A stretch of 64,000 bases of DNA from Microbacterium luticocti DSM 19459 (lineage in GTDB: Bacteria; Actinomycetota; Actinomycetes; Actinomycetales; Microbacteriaceae): positions 62,001 through 126,000 of the forward strand of contig NZ_AULS01000004.1 in assembly GCF_000422405.1 (NCBI RefSeq), read 5' to 3'. The notes below the pieces were generated by a model. That model did no database searches. It was not told where the DNA came from and worked only from the letters and a program-made list of their open reading frames with translations. The translations under genes and the position numbers were made by a program. How positions within the stretch are numbered: the first letter of the stretch is position 1; each line of letters begins with the position of its first letter. Shown piece after piece: positions 34,337-42,528 of this stretch.

Positions 34337-35683
34337 ATGCGCAACAGCAAGGGCAAGCTCATCGCTGCGGGAGCCGCGATGCTCGCCGCGGGCCTGGCAC
34401 TCTCCGCATGCTCCGGCGGGTCCGGCGACAGCGGCGACAGCGGTGGCGTTCAGACGATCACGTTCTGGCACCGGACGTTCACACCGCCCGAGAACGCCTG
34501 GTACAAGGACATCGTCAAGAAGTTCAACGAGTCGCAGAGCAAGATCAAGGTGGTCGACACCGAGGTGCCGGCCGACGCGTGGGACCAGAAGATGAAGGCC
34601 GCACAGGCCGCGGGCAAGGCGCCCGACATCTACACGCACTCCGGGCCCATCCAGGATGCGGTCAACGCCGGACAGCTGTACGACCTCGACAAGGTGGTCG
34701 ACAAGTCGGCGCTGCAGGAGATCCTGCCGATCGCGCAGTCGGTGTCGGAGATCGGCGGCAAGTTCTACGCGTATCCGCTGCTGGTCGAGGCACAGACGGT
34801 GCTGTTCTGGAACAAGGACATGCTCAGCGCCGCGGGCCTCGACCCCGAGCAGGGCCCGACCACATGGGATGAGCTCATGGCCGCCTGCGCCAAGATCAAG
34901 CCCACTCTGAAGTCAGGGCAGTACTGCATCTCTCCGGCGATGGATGCGGCGACCTTCGCCTGGTCGACCGTCGGTCAGCAGTACAACTTCACGGGGCACA
35001 CGGCGCTGACCGATGACTGGACGAAGCCGAACATCGACGACGACGGGTACCGCGCGCTGATGAACGAGTACAAGCAGCTCTGGGACAACGGCTACATGCC
35101 CAAGCAGGCTCTGGCCGCCTATGTCGAGGGCAAGGACTTCGGGCAGAAGAAGGTGGCGTTCAAGGTCTCGGGCTCGTGGATGATGTCCGAGATCGGGTCG
35201 GACTACAAGGATCTGCTCACCAAGACCGGCGTCGGCGCATTCCCCAACGCACCGACCGCCGATGGTCGCACCGCGACGACACTCGGCAACTTCAAGTGGG
35301 TCATCGACGCGAAGTCGAAGCACGCCGAGGCAGCGGGTGACTTCCTACAGTGGGCGATCGCCGGCGATCCCGCGAATGTGGTGCCATTCTTCGTGAACAC
35401 GCAGTTCACCAAGATTCCGGTGCGGCAGAGCGTGCAGGAGGCGGTGGCGAAGGACGCGGGTGCCGCCGATGCACCGTGGTCCGACATCCTCGTCAACAAG
35501 ATCGCCCCGACTGCGATCCCCGAGCCGACGTACCCCTGGGACGTCTCGCTGGCCGTGGGCACGGCCATGGAGTCGGTCATGAAGGGCGCGAAGTCGCCGG
35601 ATGACGCCATCAAGACCGCCGAGGCGGCGATCCAGAAGGTCATCCAGCAGAACGACCTGCCCGCCAAGGCGCCGAAGAACTGA
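34337..35683 (+). CDS. ABC transporter extracellular sugar-binding lipoprotein
   Basis: 448 residues. Lipoprotein signal (residues 1-24) with lipobox LSAC. It is a family 1 solute-binding protein (SBP_bac_1): TITFWHRTFTPPENAWYKDIVKKFNESQS in lobe 1 and WNKDMLSAAGLDPEQGPTTWDELMAACAKI at the hinge. It captures an oligosaccharide outside the membrane for the two permeases downstream. GAGGAGGA gives strong translation. The repressor site upstream and the enzyme set of the locus suggest a D-arabinan oligosaccharide, which cannot be shown from sequence. Confidence 0.9.
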   Translation: MRNSKGKLIAAGAAMLAAGLALSACSGGSGDSGDSGGVQTITFWHRTFTPPENAWYKDIVKKFNESQSKIKVVDTEVPADAWDQKMKAAQAAGKAPDIYTHSGPIQDAVNAGQLYDLDKVVDKSALQEILPIAQSVSEIGGKFYAYPLLVEAQTVLFWNKDMLSAAGLDPEQGPTTWDELMAACAKIKPTLKSGQYCISPAMDAATFAWSTVGQQYNFTGHTALTDDWTKPNIDDDGYRALMNEYKQLWDNGYMPKQALAAYVEGKDFGQKKVAFKVSGSWMMSEIGSDYKDLLTKTGVGAFPNAPTADGRTATTLGNFKWVIDAKSKHAEAAGDFLQWAIAGDPANVVPFFVNTQFTKIPVRQSVQEAVAKDAGAADAPWSDILVNKIAPTAIPEPTYPWDVSLAVGTAMESVMKGAKSPDDAIKTAEAAIQKVIQQNDLPAKAPKN

Positions 35684-35697
35684 CGCCGTGAGGGCGG

Positions 35698-35728
35698 TTC
35701 GGGGGCCGGCGCATCACCGGCCCCCGAA
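35698..35728 (+). promoter_or_regulatory. Intercistronic hairpin after the binding-protein gene
   Basis: TTCGGGGGCCGG pairs perfectly with CCGGCCCCCGAA (12 bp) around the 7-nt loop CGCATCA. It lies 15 bp after the binding-protein stop and before the permease genes. Such hairpins usually raise the binding-protein level relative to the permeases. Confidence 0.75.
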
Positions 35729-35758
35729 CCGGCCGTCTCCGTGACGATGGGGTGAGAG

Positions 35759-36715
35759 ATGACCGTGACGCATCCGACGATGACCGAGACCGAAGCGCTG
35801 ATAATGCCCGACGCGCGCGGCACGAGGCGGCGCCATCGCCGCTACCTGTACCGCGACGGCAAGATCGCGTACTGGCTGCTGCTGCCGGCCGTGGTCCTGT
35901 TGGGGATCTTCGTGATCTGGCCGGCCTTGTACGCGGCCTACCTCTCATTCCATGACTGGAGCTTCTACAAGTCCCCCGAGTTCGTCGGCTGGCGCAACTA
36001 CACCAACGTCCTGACCGACCCGCTGTTCTGGGCGGCAATCGGTCGCGGCTTCGTCTTCGTCGCGATGACGGTCCCGCCCATGCTGCTGCTGGCGTTCGGC
36101 TTCTCGAGCCTGGTCGTCGCGGTCTCACGGCGTTTCGCCAGCACGCTGAAGGTCTCGATCTACCTTCCGACGATCATCTCGACCGTGATCACGTCGATCA
36201 TCTTCGTCGTCATCTACGATTACTCCGGCGGCCTGCTGAACGCCTTCCTCGGGCTCTTCGGCATCGACCCCGTCGCCTGGCTCGGCGACCCGAAGTGGGC
36301 GCTGTTGGCCATCGCCATCCCCGCCATCTGGCTCGGGATGGGGCTCACCTCGCTCATCATGGTCGCAGCCATGATCGACATCCCCACCGAGTACTACGAG
36401 GCTGCCGCCATGGAAGGGGCGAACTGGTGGCAGAAGACGTTCTTCATCACGATCCCGCAGATGAAGAACATCATCCTGTACCTGCTCGTCACGGGGTTCG
36501 TCGCGGCGATCCAGCAGCTCGACCTGCCGCTGGTCATGACACAGGGCGGACCTCTCGACTCGACCACGCTGCCGAACCTCTTCATCTTCAACCACTTCAC
36601 GAACGATGTGAACGTGGGGTACTCGATCGCCGCCGCGCTTCTGCTGTTCGTCGTGCTCGGCACAGTGTCGGCGCTCATCTTCCGTTTCGTCAACTCCGAG
36701 AGGCTGGTGGACTGA
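35759..36715 (+). CDS. ABC transporter permease (MalF-like)
   Basis: 318 residues, six membrane helices with a basic N-terminus (TRRRHRRYLYRDGKIAY). The binding-protein-dependent transport (EAA) loop is EYYEAAAMEGANWWQKTFFITIPQMK near residue 215. Family 1 carbohydrate (CUT1) permeases of this type pair with a MalG-like partner, and the ATPase is often shared (MsiK/UgpC-like) and encoded elsewhere. No ATPase gene is in this window. It begins 30 bp after the intercistronic hairpin. Confidence 0.93.
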   Translation: MTVTHPTMTETEALIMPDARGTRRRHRRYLYRDGKIAYWLLLPAVVLLGIFVIWPALYAAYLSFHDWSFYKSPEFVGWRNYTNVLTDPLFWAAIGRGFVFVAMTVPPMLLLAFGFSSLVVAVSRRFASTLKVSIYLPTIISTVITSIIFVVIYDYSGGLLNAFLGLFGIDPVAWLGDPKWALLAIAIPAIWLGMGLTSLIMVAAMIDIPTEYYEAAAMEGANWWQKTFFITIPQMKNIILYLLVTGFVAAIQQLDLPLVMTQGGPLDSTTLPNLFIFNHFTNDVNVGYSIAAALLLFVVLGTVSALIFRFVNSERLVD

Positions 36716-36716
36716 C

Positions 36717-37592
36717 ATGGCCGTCGTCGCACAGGAAGTCGCAGCGATCCGCCGTCGCCCGCAACACACCACCTCGTGGTGGCTCTACGCGATCAGCAAG
36801 ACGATCGTCGGAGTGATCTTTGTTGTCGCCTCGCTCTTTCCGTTGCTCTGGCTGGTGATCGCCGGATTCAAGTCGAAGACCGAGGTCATCTCGACTCCCT
36901 TCCAGTTCTTCCCTGAGGTGTGGAAATGGGAGAACTACGCGCAGATCCTCGGCGACCCCACCTTCCTCCTGACCATGGGGTGGACATTCCTCGGTGCGGT
37001 GCTGTTCACGGCGCTCGCCCTCACCGTCAACTCGCTCGCCGCCTACGCGTTCGCGCGCCTCGACTTCCGCTTCAAGAGGACGCTCTGGACCATCGTCATC
37101 ACGACCATGTTCATCCCGGGCATGACGATCCTGCTGACGAGCTTCATCGTCGTGACCGATCTCGGCATGCTCGACAGCCTTGCCGTCCTGGTCATCCCGG
37201 GCGCCACCACCGCGGCGATGATCTTCTTCATCCGGCAGTTCTATCTCAGCATCCCGTCGAGCCTTGAAGAGGCCGCGATGTTGGACGGCTGCGGCCGACT
37301 GCGCATCTTCTTCTTCCTCTTCCTCCCGCTCTCCAAGCCGCCGTTCGTGGTCATGGGCATCACCGCGTTCCTGGCGTACTGGAACTCCTACGTGTGGCCG
37401 ATCCTGACCATCACAAGCCCCGACAAGTTCGTCGTGCAGCAGTTCCTTGCGACGTTCCGCACCGGCCGGGGCAGCTCCGAACTCGGGCTGCTGATGGCGG
37501 GCTCGGTGCTTGCCGCGGCGCCGGTGATCATCCTGTTCCTCATCTTCCAGCGCCAGATCATCGGCAACATCAAGATGGCCGGGCTGAAGTAG
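36717..37592 (+). CDS. ABC transporter permease (MalG-like)
   Basis: 291 residues, six membrane helices, one base after the MalF-like gene. It has the EAA loop LEEAAMLDGCGRLRIFFFLFLPLSKPPFVVMGITAFL, plus FSLAAYAFARLDFRF-type features in NSLAAYAFARLDFRFKR. With the previous protein it forms the CUT1 membrane channel for the imported oligosaccharide. It ends the operon before the toxin-antitoxin pair. Confidence 0.93.
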   Translation: MAVVAQEVAAIRRRPQHTTSWWLYAISKTIVGVIFVVASLFPLLWLVIAGFKSKTEVISTPFQFFPEVWKWENYAQILGDPTFLLTMGWTFLGAVLFTALALTVNSLAAYAFARLDFRFKRTLWTIVITTMFIPGMTILLTSFIVVTDLGMLDSLAVLVIPGATTAAMIFFIRQFYLSIPSSLEEAAMLDGCGRLRIFFFLFLPLSKPPFVVMGITAFLAYWNSYVWPILTITSPDKFVVQQFLATFRTGRGSSELGLLMAGSVLAAAPVIILFLIFQRQIIGNIKMAGLK

Positions 37593-37610
37593 GGATCCGG
37601 GCGCGCCCGC

Positions 37611-37637
37611 CGATGCATCCCAATACGGGATGCATCG
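37611..37637. promoter_or_regulatory. Palindromic operator of the toxin-antitoxin pair
   Basis: CGATGCATCCC-AATAC-GGGATGCATCG, 11-bp perfect arms. It lies 16 bp before the antitoxin ATG, just upstream of the -10-like TATCAT, as expected for RHH-antitoxin autoregulation. Confidence 0.75.
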
Positions 37638-37640
37638 ATG

Positions 37641-37646
37641 TATCAT
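37641..37646 (+). promoter_or_regulatory. Putative -10 element (antitoxin gene)
   Basis: TATCAT lies 6 nt before the ATG and right after the palindrome; no ribosome binding site is seen. Confidence 0.4.
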
Positions 37647-37652
37647 GGATAT

Positions 37653-37886
37653 ATGTCCACGCAGATCGCCGTACGCCTTCCCGATCCCGTCGTCGAGTTC
37701 CTCGACCGCGAAGTCGCCGGTGGCCGAGTCGCCAGTCGCGCGGCGCTGGTGAGTTCGGCGCTCGAGCGCGAGATGCGACGTCGCGCGGCGGAAGGCGACG
37801 CGGCCGTACTTGCACGCGTGGGTACTGCCGACGACCTCGATCCACTCGTGGACTGGACTGTCACGCACATCGATCTCGAGGGCTGA
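37653..37886 (+). CDS. Ribbon-helix-helix antitoxin
   Basis: 77 residues from the ATG at 37653. The N-terminal strand and helices are MSTQIAVRLPDPVVEFLDREV and SRAALVSSALEREMRRR, a CopG/RHH fold. The acidic C-terminus (TADDLDPLVDWTVTHIDLEG) is the part that would neutralise the toxin. It is the antitoxin of the next gene, starting 1 bp after its stop. Autoregulation through the upstream palindrome is likely. Confidence 0.82.
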   Translation: MSTQIAVRLPDPVVEFLDREVAGGRVASRAALVSSALEREMRRRAAEGDAAVLARVGTADDLDPLVDWTVTHIDLEG

Positions 37887-37887
37887 C

Positions 37888-38202
37888 GTGCGCGAGATCT
37901 GCCTCGCGCGACTGGACAAGACCCGGCCGGCGCTGGTTCTTACGCGCGATCTCGCCCGCGCGGCGATGACCAAGGTCACGATCGCCCCGACCACCTCGAC
38001 AGTGAAGGGGCTGAGCAGCGAGGTTCCCCTCGATATTCGCAACGGGCTCGACCACCCCTGCGTGGCATCTCTCGACAACATCGTCACCATCCCGGTCGCG
38101 GCACTCGGTCGGACGATCGGCTACCTCTCGATGGAGCAGGAAGTCGCTCTGGCGCGCGCGATGGTGCTGGCGTTCGACCTCGACATTCCGCTGATGGGCT
38201 GA
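37888..38202 (+). CDS. MazF/PemK-like toxin (endoribonuclease)
   Basis: 104 residues starting at a GTG one base after the antitoxin stop. MazF fold marks are LARLDKTRPALVLTRD in the N-terminal strand (the classical RPALVLS area), TIAPTTSTVKGLSSEVPL and VASLDNIVTIPVAALGRTIGYLS. It cuts mRNA when free of antitoxin. The catalytic Arg and Thr/Ser are retained. It is the second module inserted between the transport operon and the biotin genes. Confidence 0.85.
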   Translation: MREICLARLDKTRPALVLTRDLARAAMTKVTIAPTTSTVKGLSSEVPLDIRNGLDHPCVASLDNIVTIPVAALGRTIGYLSMEQEVALARAMVLAFDLDIPLMG

Positions 38203-38207
38203 GCGGC

Positions 38208-38810
38208 TCATCGCACGCCGCGCGCGGCGAGGGCGTCGCCCAGCTCGTCGGCGTGCTTCAGAGCCATGACCAGATACGGCACCGCGAACGTGCGCACGCC
38301 CGGTCGGGCACCACGGGCGCGCTGCGCCTCGCGGACGTCGTGGGCGATGTGCCCCATGACCGGCAGGGTCGACAGCGTGACGGTGAGCATGAGCGCCACG
38401 CGCGCAGGATCGACGCGCACCAGCCGCAGCGGCGCGAGCCCGCGCTCGAGGGCGTCGAGCAGAGCGGTCACGCGCGTCGTAAGGGCGAGGAGCGCCGCCA
38501 GCAGCACCGCAGCGGTCACGCGCACGGTGTTGAGCACGGCCGGCACCGGACCCAGGAAGATCAACTGACCGACCAACATGAACGCGATGACCCACTTCAG
38601 GGCCCAGAACTGCTGCGCGAGCACAGCGAGCCACGGCATCCCGCCCCCGAACAGGTACGCGATGATGCACAGGGCGACGGCGGCCCCGGCCGCCCACGGT
38701 GCCGTCGGGAGCAGTGAGATGGCGAGCACCAGCGCGACCAGCAGCACGAGCTTGGGGCCCGCGGGCATCCGGTGCAGCGGGCTGCTGCCGGGGCGATAGA
38801 GGCTCAGCAT
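38208..38810 (-). CDS. bioN: Biotin ECF transporter T component (BioN-like)
   Basis: 200 residues with about five transmembrane helices (KLVLLVALVLAISLLP, WVIAFMLVGQLIFLG). The Ala-Arg-Gly coupling motifs of EcfT proteins are HDVREAQRARGA and the C-terminal AARGVR. It couples ATP hydrolysis to the BioY substrate component. It overlaps bioM by 7 bp. It is the last gene of the bioYMN unit. Confidence 0.88.
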   Translation of the reverse strand: MLSLYRPGSSPLHRMPAGPKLVLLVALVLAISLLPTAPWAAGAAVALCIIAYLFGGGMPWLAVLAQQFWALKWVIAFMLVGQLIFLGPVPAVLNTVRVTAAVLLAALLALTTRVTALLDALERGLAPLRLVRVDPARVALMLTVTLSTLPVMGHIAHDVREAQRARGARPGVRTFAVPYLVMALKHADELGDALAARGVR

Positions 38811-39532
38811 GTCAGCAGCGCCTCGTACTCGGCAACGACGTCGGCGGGGTCACCCGTCGACCGCACGCGTCCGTCGGCGAACAGCACCGCGACCTCGCAC
38901 CGCCGCGCGAGCGCGAGGTCGTGGGTGGCCAGCACGAGCCGGTGTCCGGTGTCGGCGAGCAGGTGGTCGCCGACCAGCCGCGCATTGCGGGCGTCGAGGT
39001 AGGCGGTGGGCTCGTCGGCGATCACGAGATCCGGTTCGCGCACGAACGCGCCGGCCAGGGCAAGCAGCTGCTTCTGCCCGCCGGAGAGGTCATGCGCCGG
39101 TCGTTCGGCGAGCTCCGTCAGCCCGAAGCGGGAGAGGGATGCCGCAACGCGGGCGGTCGCGGCACTTGTGCTGAGCGCGCGCGAGCGAGACGAAGCATCC
39201 TTCGCCAGTCGTTCGCGACCTCGCTGCGGCCGCAGTGAGAAGGCGACATCCTCGGCCACCGTCGGCATGACGATCTGCGCGTCGGGATTGCTGAAGACCA
39301 CCGCGACGCGGCGGCGCAGCTCGGCGACATCCCGTGCCGGAGCGAGTCCCAGCACGCGGACGGTGCCGGACGCCGCGGGTATGAGCCCCGCGAGCAACCG
39401 GGCGAAGGTGGACTTGCCTGATCCGTTCTCACCGATCACCGCGACCGTGCGGGCGTCGACGTCGAGCGTCACACCTCGCAGCGCATCGACGTCCCCGAGA
39501 CGCACGACGACGTCGCGCAGCGAGATCACCAT
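38804..39532 (-). CDS. bioM: Biotin ECF transporter ATPase (BioM)
   Basis: 242 residues from the ATG at 39532. Walker A is GENGSGKST (residues ~36-44), the Q-loop is VFSNPDAQIVMPT, the signature is LSGGQKQLLALAGAF, and Walker B is LVIADEPTAYLD. An extra 20-residue stretch (DASSRSRALSTSAATARVAA), coded by a mini-repeat, sits between the Q-loop region and the signature. The gene overlaps bioN and bioY by a few bases, so the unit is translationally coupled. Confidence 0.92.
   Translation of the reverse strand: MVISLRDVVVRLGDVDALRGVTLDVDARTVAVIGENGSGKSTFARLLAGLIPAASGTVRVLGLAPARDVAELRRRVAVVFSNPDAQIVMPTVAEDVAFSLRPQRGRERLAKDASSRSRALSTSAATARVAASLSRFGLTELAERPAHDLSGGQKQLLALAGAFVREPDLVIADEPTAYLDARNARLVGDHLLADTGHRLVLATHDLALARRCEVAVLFADGRVRSTGDPADVVAEYEALLTC
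39169..39205. repeat. GAGCGAGCG-type mini-repeat inside bioM
   Basis: A ~37-bp segment containing GAGCGCGCGCGAGCGAGACG resembles copies at 49207-49240, 50967-51003 and 54471-54541. In bioM it adds extra residues in frame. Confidence 0.5.
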
Positions 39533-40107
39533 GTGCGATGGAACGCCCGCGGGTAGGCGCGCACGAGCGTCAGCGTGATCGCGGTGGCCAGCACCGCCTT
39601 GATGAGGTCGCCGGGGATAAACACCAGGCTCGTGAGGAACGTCTCGCCCAGCGGCATCCGCGTGATCAGCGCCTGCAGCGGAATGCCGAACGCGTACACG
39701 ACGAGGATGCCGCCGACGACCACGCCCGCGAAGGTGCGCCAGAGCGTGGGCTTGCGATTGCCGGCGTGCACGATGAGCCCGATCACGAACGCTCCGACGA
39801 CGAAGCCGATGAGGTACCCCGCCGAGGGGCCGACGAACACCGCGATGCCGCCGCGTCCGCCCGACAGCAGCGGCAGGCCGAGCGCGACGAGCGCGAGGAA
39901 CACCGTCATCGACAGCGCGCCGAGCCACGGCCCGAGGATCGCACCGGCCAGCATGACGCCCAGTGTCTGCGCTGTGATCGGCACGGCACCGAAGATCGTG
40001 AAGCCGCCCGGCAGGCCGAGCACGGCGATCACCGCGGCGAAGACGGCGACGCGGGCGATGTCGGCTGCGCTCAGTCGCGCGCGGGTGGCGGTGGGGGAGT
40101 CGGTCAT
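39526..40107 (-). CDS. bioY: Biotin transporter substrate component (BioY)
   Basis: 193 residues, six transmembrane helices. BioY marks are GGFTIFGAVPITAQTLGVMLAGAILGPWLGALSM and the biotin-site FVGPSAGYLIGFVVGAFVIG. It binds biotin outside and is energised by BioMN. The start at 40107 is preferred; the two 13-bp palindromes begin 13 bp upstream. It is the first gene of the unit transcribed leftwards. Confidence 0.92.
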   Translation of the reverse strand: MTDSPTATRARLSAADIARVAVFAAVIAVLGLPGGFTIFGAVPITAQTLGVMLAGAILGPWLGALSMTVFLALVALGLPLLSGGRGGIAVFVGPSAGYLIGFVVGAFVIGLIVHAGNRKPTLWRTFAGVVVGGILVVYAFGIPLQALITRMPLGETFLTSLVFIPGDLIKAVLATAITLTLVRAYPRAFHRTW

Positions 40108-40120
40108 GGGTTTCCTTACC

Positions 40121-40148
40121 TGAACGGTGTTCACCTGAACGCCGTTCA
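40121..40148. promoter_or_regulatory. Tandem BioQ operators
   Basis: TGAACGGTGTTCA (40121-40133) and TGAACGCCGTTCA (40136-40148), two 13-bp palindromes of the TGAAC-N3-GTTCA type described for corynebacterial BioQ. They lie between divergent bioY and the TetR gene. Confidence 0.82.
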
Positions 40149-40149
40149 C

Positions 40150-40155
40150 TATAGT
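40150..40155 (+). promoter_or_regulatory. Putative -10 element (bioQ)
   Basis: TATAGT lies 6 nt before the ATG and 1 bp beyond the second palindrome. A GAGGA string within those 6 nt could also serve as a ribosome binding site. Confidence 0.45.
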
Positions 40156-40161
40156 GAGGAT

Positions 40162-40749
40162 ATGGCTCCGAGCGAAACTGCGCGACGACACACTCGCGAC
40201 GATGTCGCCCGCACCGCGCTGCATCTGCTCGACGATGTCGGGCTGCCCGACCTGACCATGCGCCGACTGGCGGCCGCGCTCGATGTGCAGCCGAGTGCGC
40301 TGTACCACCACTTTCCGAACAAGCAGGCGCTGCTGGCAGATCTCGCCGACCGCATCGTGGCGGGGCGGCCTCCGGTGTCGTCTTCGGGCGATTGGGCCGC
40401 TGACGTACGCGCGTCGGCCTCGGCTCTGCGCGACAGCCTGCTCGCCTACCGCGACGGCGCCGAGGTCGTCTCGAGCACGCTGTCGATGGGGTTGGGGGCG
40501 GATGCCGCGCTCGGCCGGCTCGCGGTGGCAATGGCCGGCGGGGGATTCGATGACGCGACGACCCGGCAGGCGGCGACCGCCCTGCTGCACTTCGTGCTCG
40601 GACACGTCTCGCACGAGCAGCAGCGGTTGCAGTACGACAGCCTCGGCGTGACGGTGGAGGGCGGACCGGATGCCTCGGCCTCTGCCTTCGCGTTCGGTGT
40701 GGACCTGCTGGTCGAGGGGCTGCGCGCGCGGGTCGGCGTCGCGGGCTGA
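40162..40749 (+). CDS. bioQ: TetR-family biotin regulator (BioQ-like)
   Basis: 195 residues from the ATG at 40162. The helix-turn-helix is TALHLLDDVGLPDLTMRRLAAALDVQPSALYHHFPNKQALL, and the C-terminal ligand domain resembles TetR_C of the TetR/BioQ group. It is divergent from bioY, and two TGAAC-N3-GTTCA palindromes lie in between. In Corynebacterium BioQ represses biotin genes through this same kind of site. It probably represses bioYMN and itself when biotin or BirA-linked signals are high. Confidence 0.8.
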   Translation: MAPSETARRHTRDDVARTALHLLDDVGLPDLTMRRLAAALDVQPSALYHHFPNKQALLADLADRIVAGRPPVSSSGDWAADVRASASALRDSLLAYRDGAEVVSSTLSMGLGADAALGRLAVAMAGGGFDDATTRQAATALLHFVLGHVSHEQQRLQYDSLGVTVEGGPDASASAFAFGVDLLVEGLRARVGVAG

Positions 40750-40778
40750 GAGGTTGAAGGTCGCCGCTCGCGGCTCAC

Positions 40779-40853
40779 AGGGTTCGGAGCATTGCGCGAA
40801 GCTCGGATGATTTCGCGGCAAAGCTCCGAAGTCGGTGCGATCTTCCGAACCTG
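40779..40853. repeat. Nested palindrome of the TTCGGAG family, copy C
   Basis: A 75-bp element with the outer arms TTCGGAGC / TCTTCCGAA and an inner pair CTCGGA / TCCGAAG around a ~17-bp centre. It matches the reverse complement of the element at 53326-53402 at most arm positions. It follows bioQ. Confidence 0.7.
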
Positions 40854-40885
40854 TACGCGGTGCGGCAGGCTCCGGACGGGCCGGT

Positions 40886-40922
40886 GAGTGGATGCCGCGG
40901 CACCGGGCCGCGGCATCCACTC
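40886..40922. terminator. Strong hairpin after the DUF4185 gene
   Basis: GAGTGGATGCCGCGGC pairs perfectly with GCCGCGGCATCCACTC (16 bp) around the loop ACCGG. It reaches the stop codon of the DUF4185 gene (minus) and follows bioQ (plus), so it can end both. Confidence 0.8.
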
Positions 40923-40923
40923 G

Positions 40924-42528
40924 TCAGCGTCTGACCAGCGACACGTCGTCCAGCTGCAGCCAGATGTCGCCGCTGTTCGTCCAGACGCCGGCGTACAGCT
41001 GCAGGGTGCTGTTCGCGCCGCTGTCGACATCGACGGTGAAGCGCGTCCAGGAGCCGACCGACACGAAGTGCGCCTCGGAGATCACCTGGCCCGCGGTGGT
41101 CCGCGCGCCGAAGTATCCGTTGTCGCTGTTGGTCGACGTGCGGATGAACCCCGTCAGCCGATATTTCGTGTGCGGCTGCACGGCGACATCCTGGTAGATG
41201 TTCCGCCAGCCGGAGTTGTAGCGCACGAATGCATTGTGGTCGCCGCTGAACGCGCTCGCCGGCGCGGTGTCGATGCCGCAGTTGTTCGTGCACGACCACG
41301 CGCCGTCACCCATCGCCACGCCGCGCTCGAAGCTCGGATCCACGACGAGGTTGGGGTTGACGATCGTACCGTCCCGATTGATCTGCAGGCGCATCAGGTA
41401 CACGTTGTACGGACTCCACGACGACATCGTGAAGTAGAGCTCGCCGTCGCGATTCCAGGGGTGGAAGTAGCCCCCGTACAGCCCCGGATAGTCAGCCGCG
41501 TACGCCATGGTCTGCGGGGCGGTCCACGGTCCCTGCGGGCTCTTCGCGGTGCGCAGCACGATGTCAGGACCCGACAGCGTCATCAGCAGGTAGCGGTGGC
41601 TGTACGCGTCGTACTGCACCGAGAGTTCACTGACCGGCGCTTCGATGATCGGCTCCGCCTTCGATTCGCTGCGGTTCCAGCCGCGGCCGTCCCAGTACCT
41701 GTAGGCGCTCATGTCAAGCAGCCGCTGCGCCGGCACGCGGGCGACGGATGCCGGGCCGTTGCGTCCGTTCTGGGTGCCGAACACGTACACGTACCCGCCA
41801 CGCCGCACGTACGACTGCATCTGGAACGGGTCGGTACCGGCGGCGTTGTTCTCCCAGCGGGTCTTCGAGACCGTCCAATTCTCGCCGTCGTCGTCGGAGT
41901 ATGCGATGCCCGCATAGTTCGTGTCCCACTTGCCTGGGTCGCCCCACTGCTTCACCGACATGAACGCCATGTACTGGCGGCGGCCGACCGAGATCGCCGC
42001 CGTCGGGATCGTCGTGATCTCATCGCCATTGATCTTCTTCGACGGGATGAGTTGCTTCGCAATGCCCTGTGGCGATTGCGGGGCGCTGTTGAACAGCATC
42101 CCGTCGGCAAGGTTCCTGTCGCTGGAACGCGTGAGCACGTTGCTGCGCCAGTTGCCGTTGGCGGGTGCACCGCCGCCGGGTCCGGCCCACGCGTTGCCGA
42201 ACGTGTCGCCGAACGCCGCCAGCACCTGGCCCTGACCGTCGTCCCAGAGGATGCCGAGGTCGGCTGCCTTGATGTCCCAGCGGCCCCACGTGTTGTTCGG
42301 AGCGTCGGGGCCGGTCAGCTTCTCGACCACGACGGCGGGGGTGGATGCCGCGGTGTGAGCTTCGTTCACCATGCTGACCGCTCCGGTCTTCAGTGTCGCT
42401 GCCGGCGGGGTGGCCGCCGCCGCAGTGGCGCGGTCACCGCCGCCGGCCGCGATCGCGGTCGCTGCGCACAGTGCCGCCACTGCGAGCCCCGCGGCGACCC
42501 CGAAGGCCTTTCTGTTGTGAGGCTTCAT
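40924..42528 (-). CDS. Secreted DUF4185/GH183-type endo-D-arabinanase candidate with C-terminal carbohydrate-binding module
   Basis: 534 residues. A Sec signal peptide (residues 1-36, AAGLAVAALCAATAIA) precedes a DUF4185 catalytic region (about 50-395) with blades such as DLGILWDDGQGQVLAAFGDTFG, NVLTRSSDRNLADGM, MAFMSVKQWGDPGKWDTNYAGIAYSDDDGENW and YPGLYGGYFHPW. DUF4185 defines GH183, which includes endo-D-arabinanases. The last ~135 residues (from NLVVDPSFERG) look like a CBM4/9-type sugar-binding domain. Its placement outside the cell and the GH172 and GH116 genes nearby support cleavage of D-arabinan outside, then uptake. AAGGAGAG precedes the ATG. Confidence 0.83.
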   Translation of the reverse strand: MKPHNRKAFGVAAGLAVAALCAATAIAAGGGDRATAAAATPPAATLKTGAVSMVNEAHTAASTPAVVVEKLTGPDAPNNTWGRWDIKAADLGILWDDGQGQVLAAFGDTFGNAWAGPGGGAPANGNWRSNVLTRSSDRNLADGMLFNSAPQSPQGIAKQLIPSKKINGDEITTIPTAAISVGRRQYMAFMSVKQWGDPGKWDTNYAGIAYSDDDGENWTVSKTRWENNAAGTDPFQMQSYVRRGGYVYVFGTQNGRNGPASVARVPAQRLLDMSAYRYWDGRGWNRSESKAEPIIEAPVSELSVQYDAYSHRYLLMTLSGPDIVLRTAKSPQGPWTAPQTMAYAADYPGLYGGYFHPWNRDGELYFTMSSWSPYNVYLMRLQINRDGTIVNPNLVVDPSFERGVAMGDGAWSCTNNCGIDTAPASAFSGDHNAFVRYNSGWRNIYQDVAVQPHTKYRLTGFIRTSTNSDNGYFGARTTAGQVISEAHFVSVGSWTRFTVDVDSGANSTLQLYAGVWTNSGDIWLQLDDVSLVRR

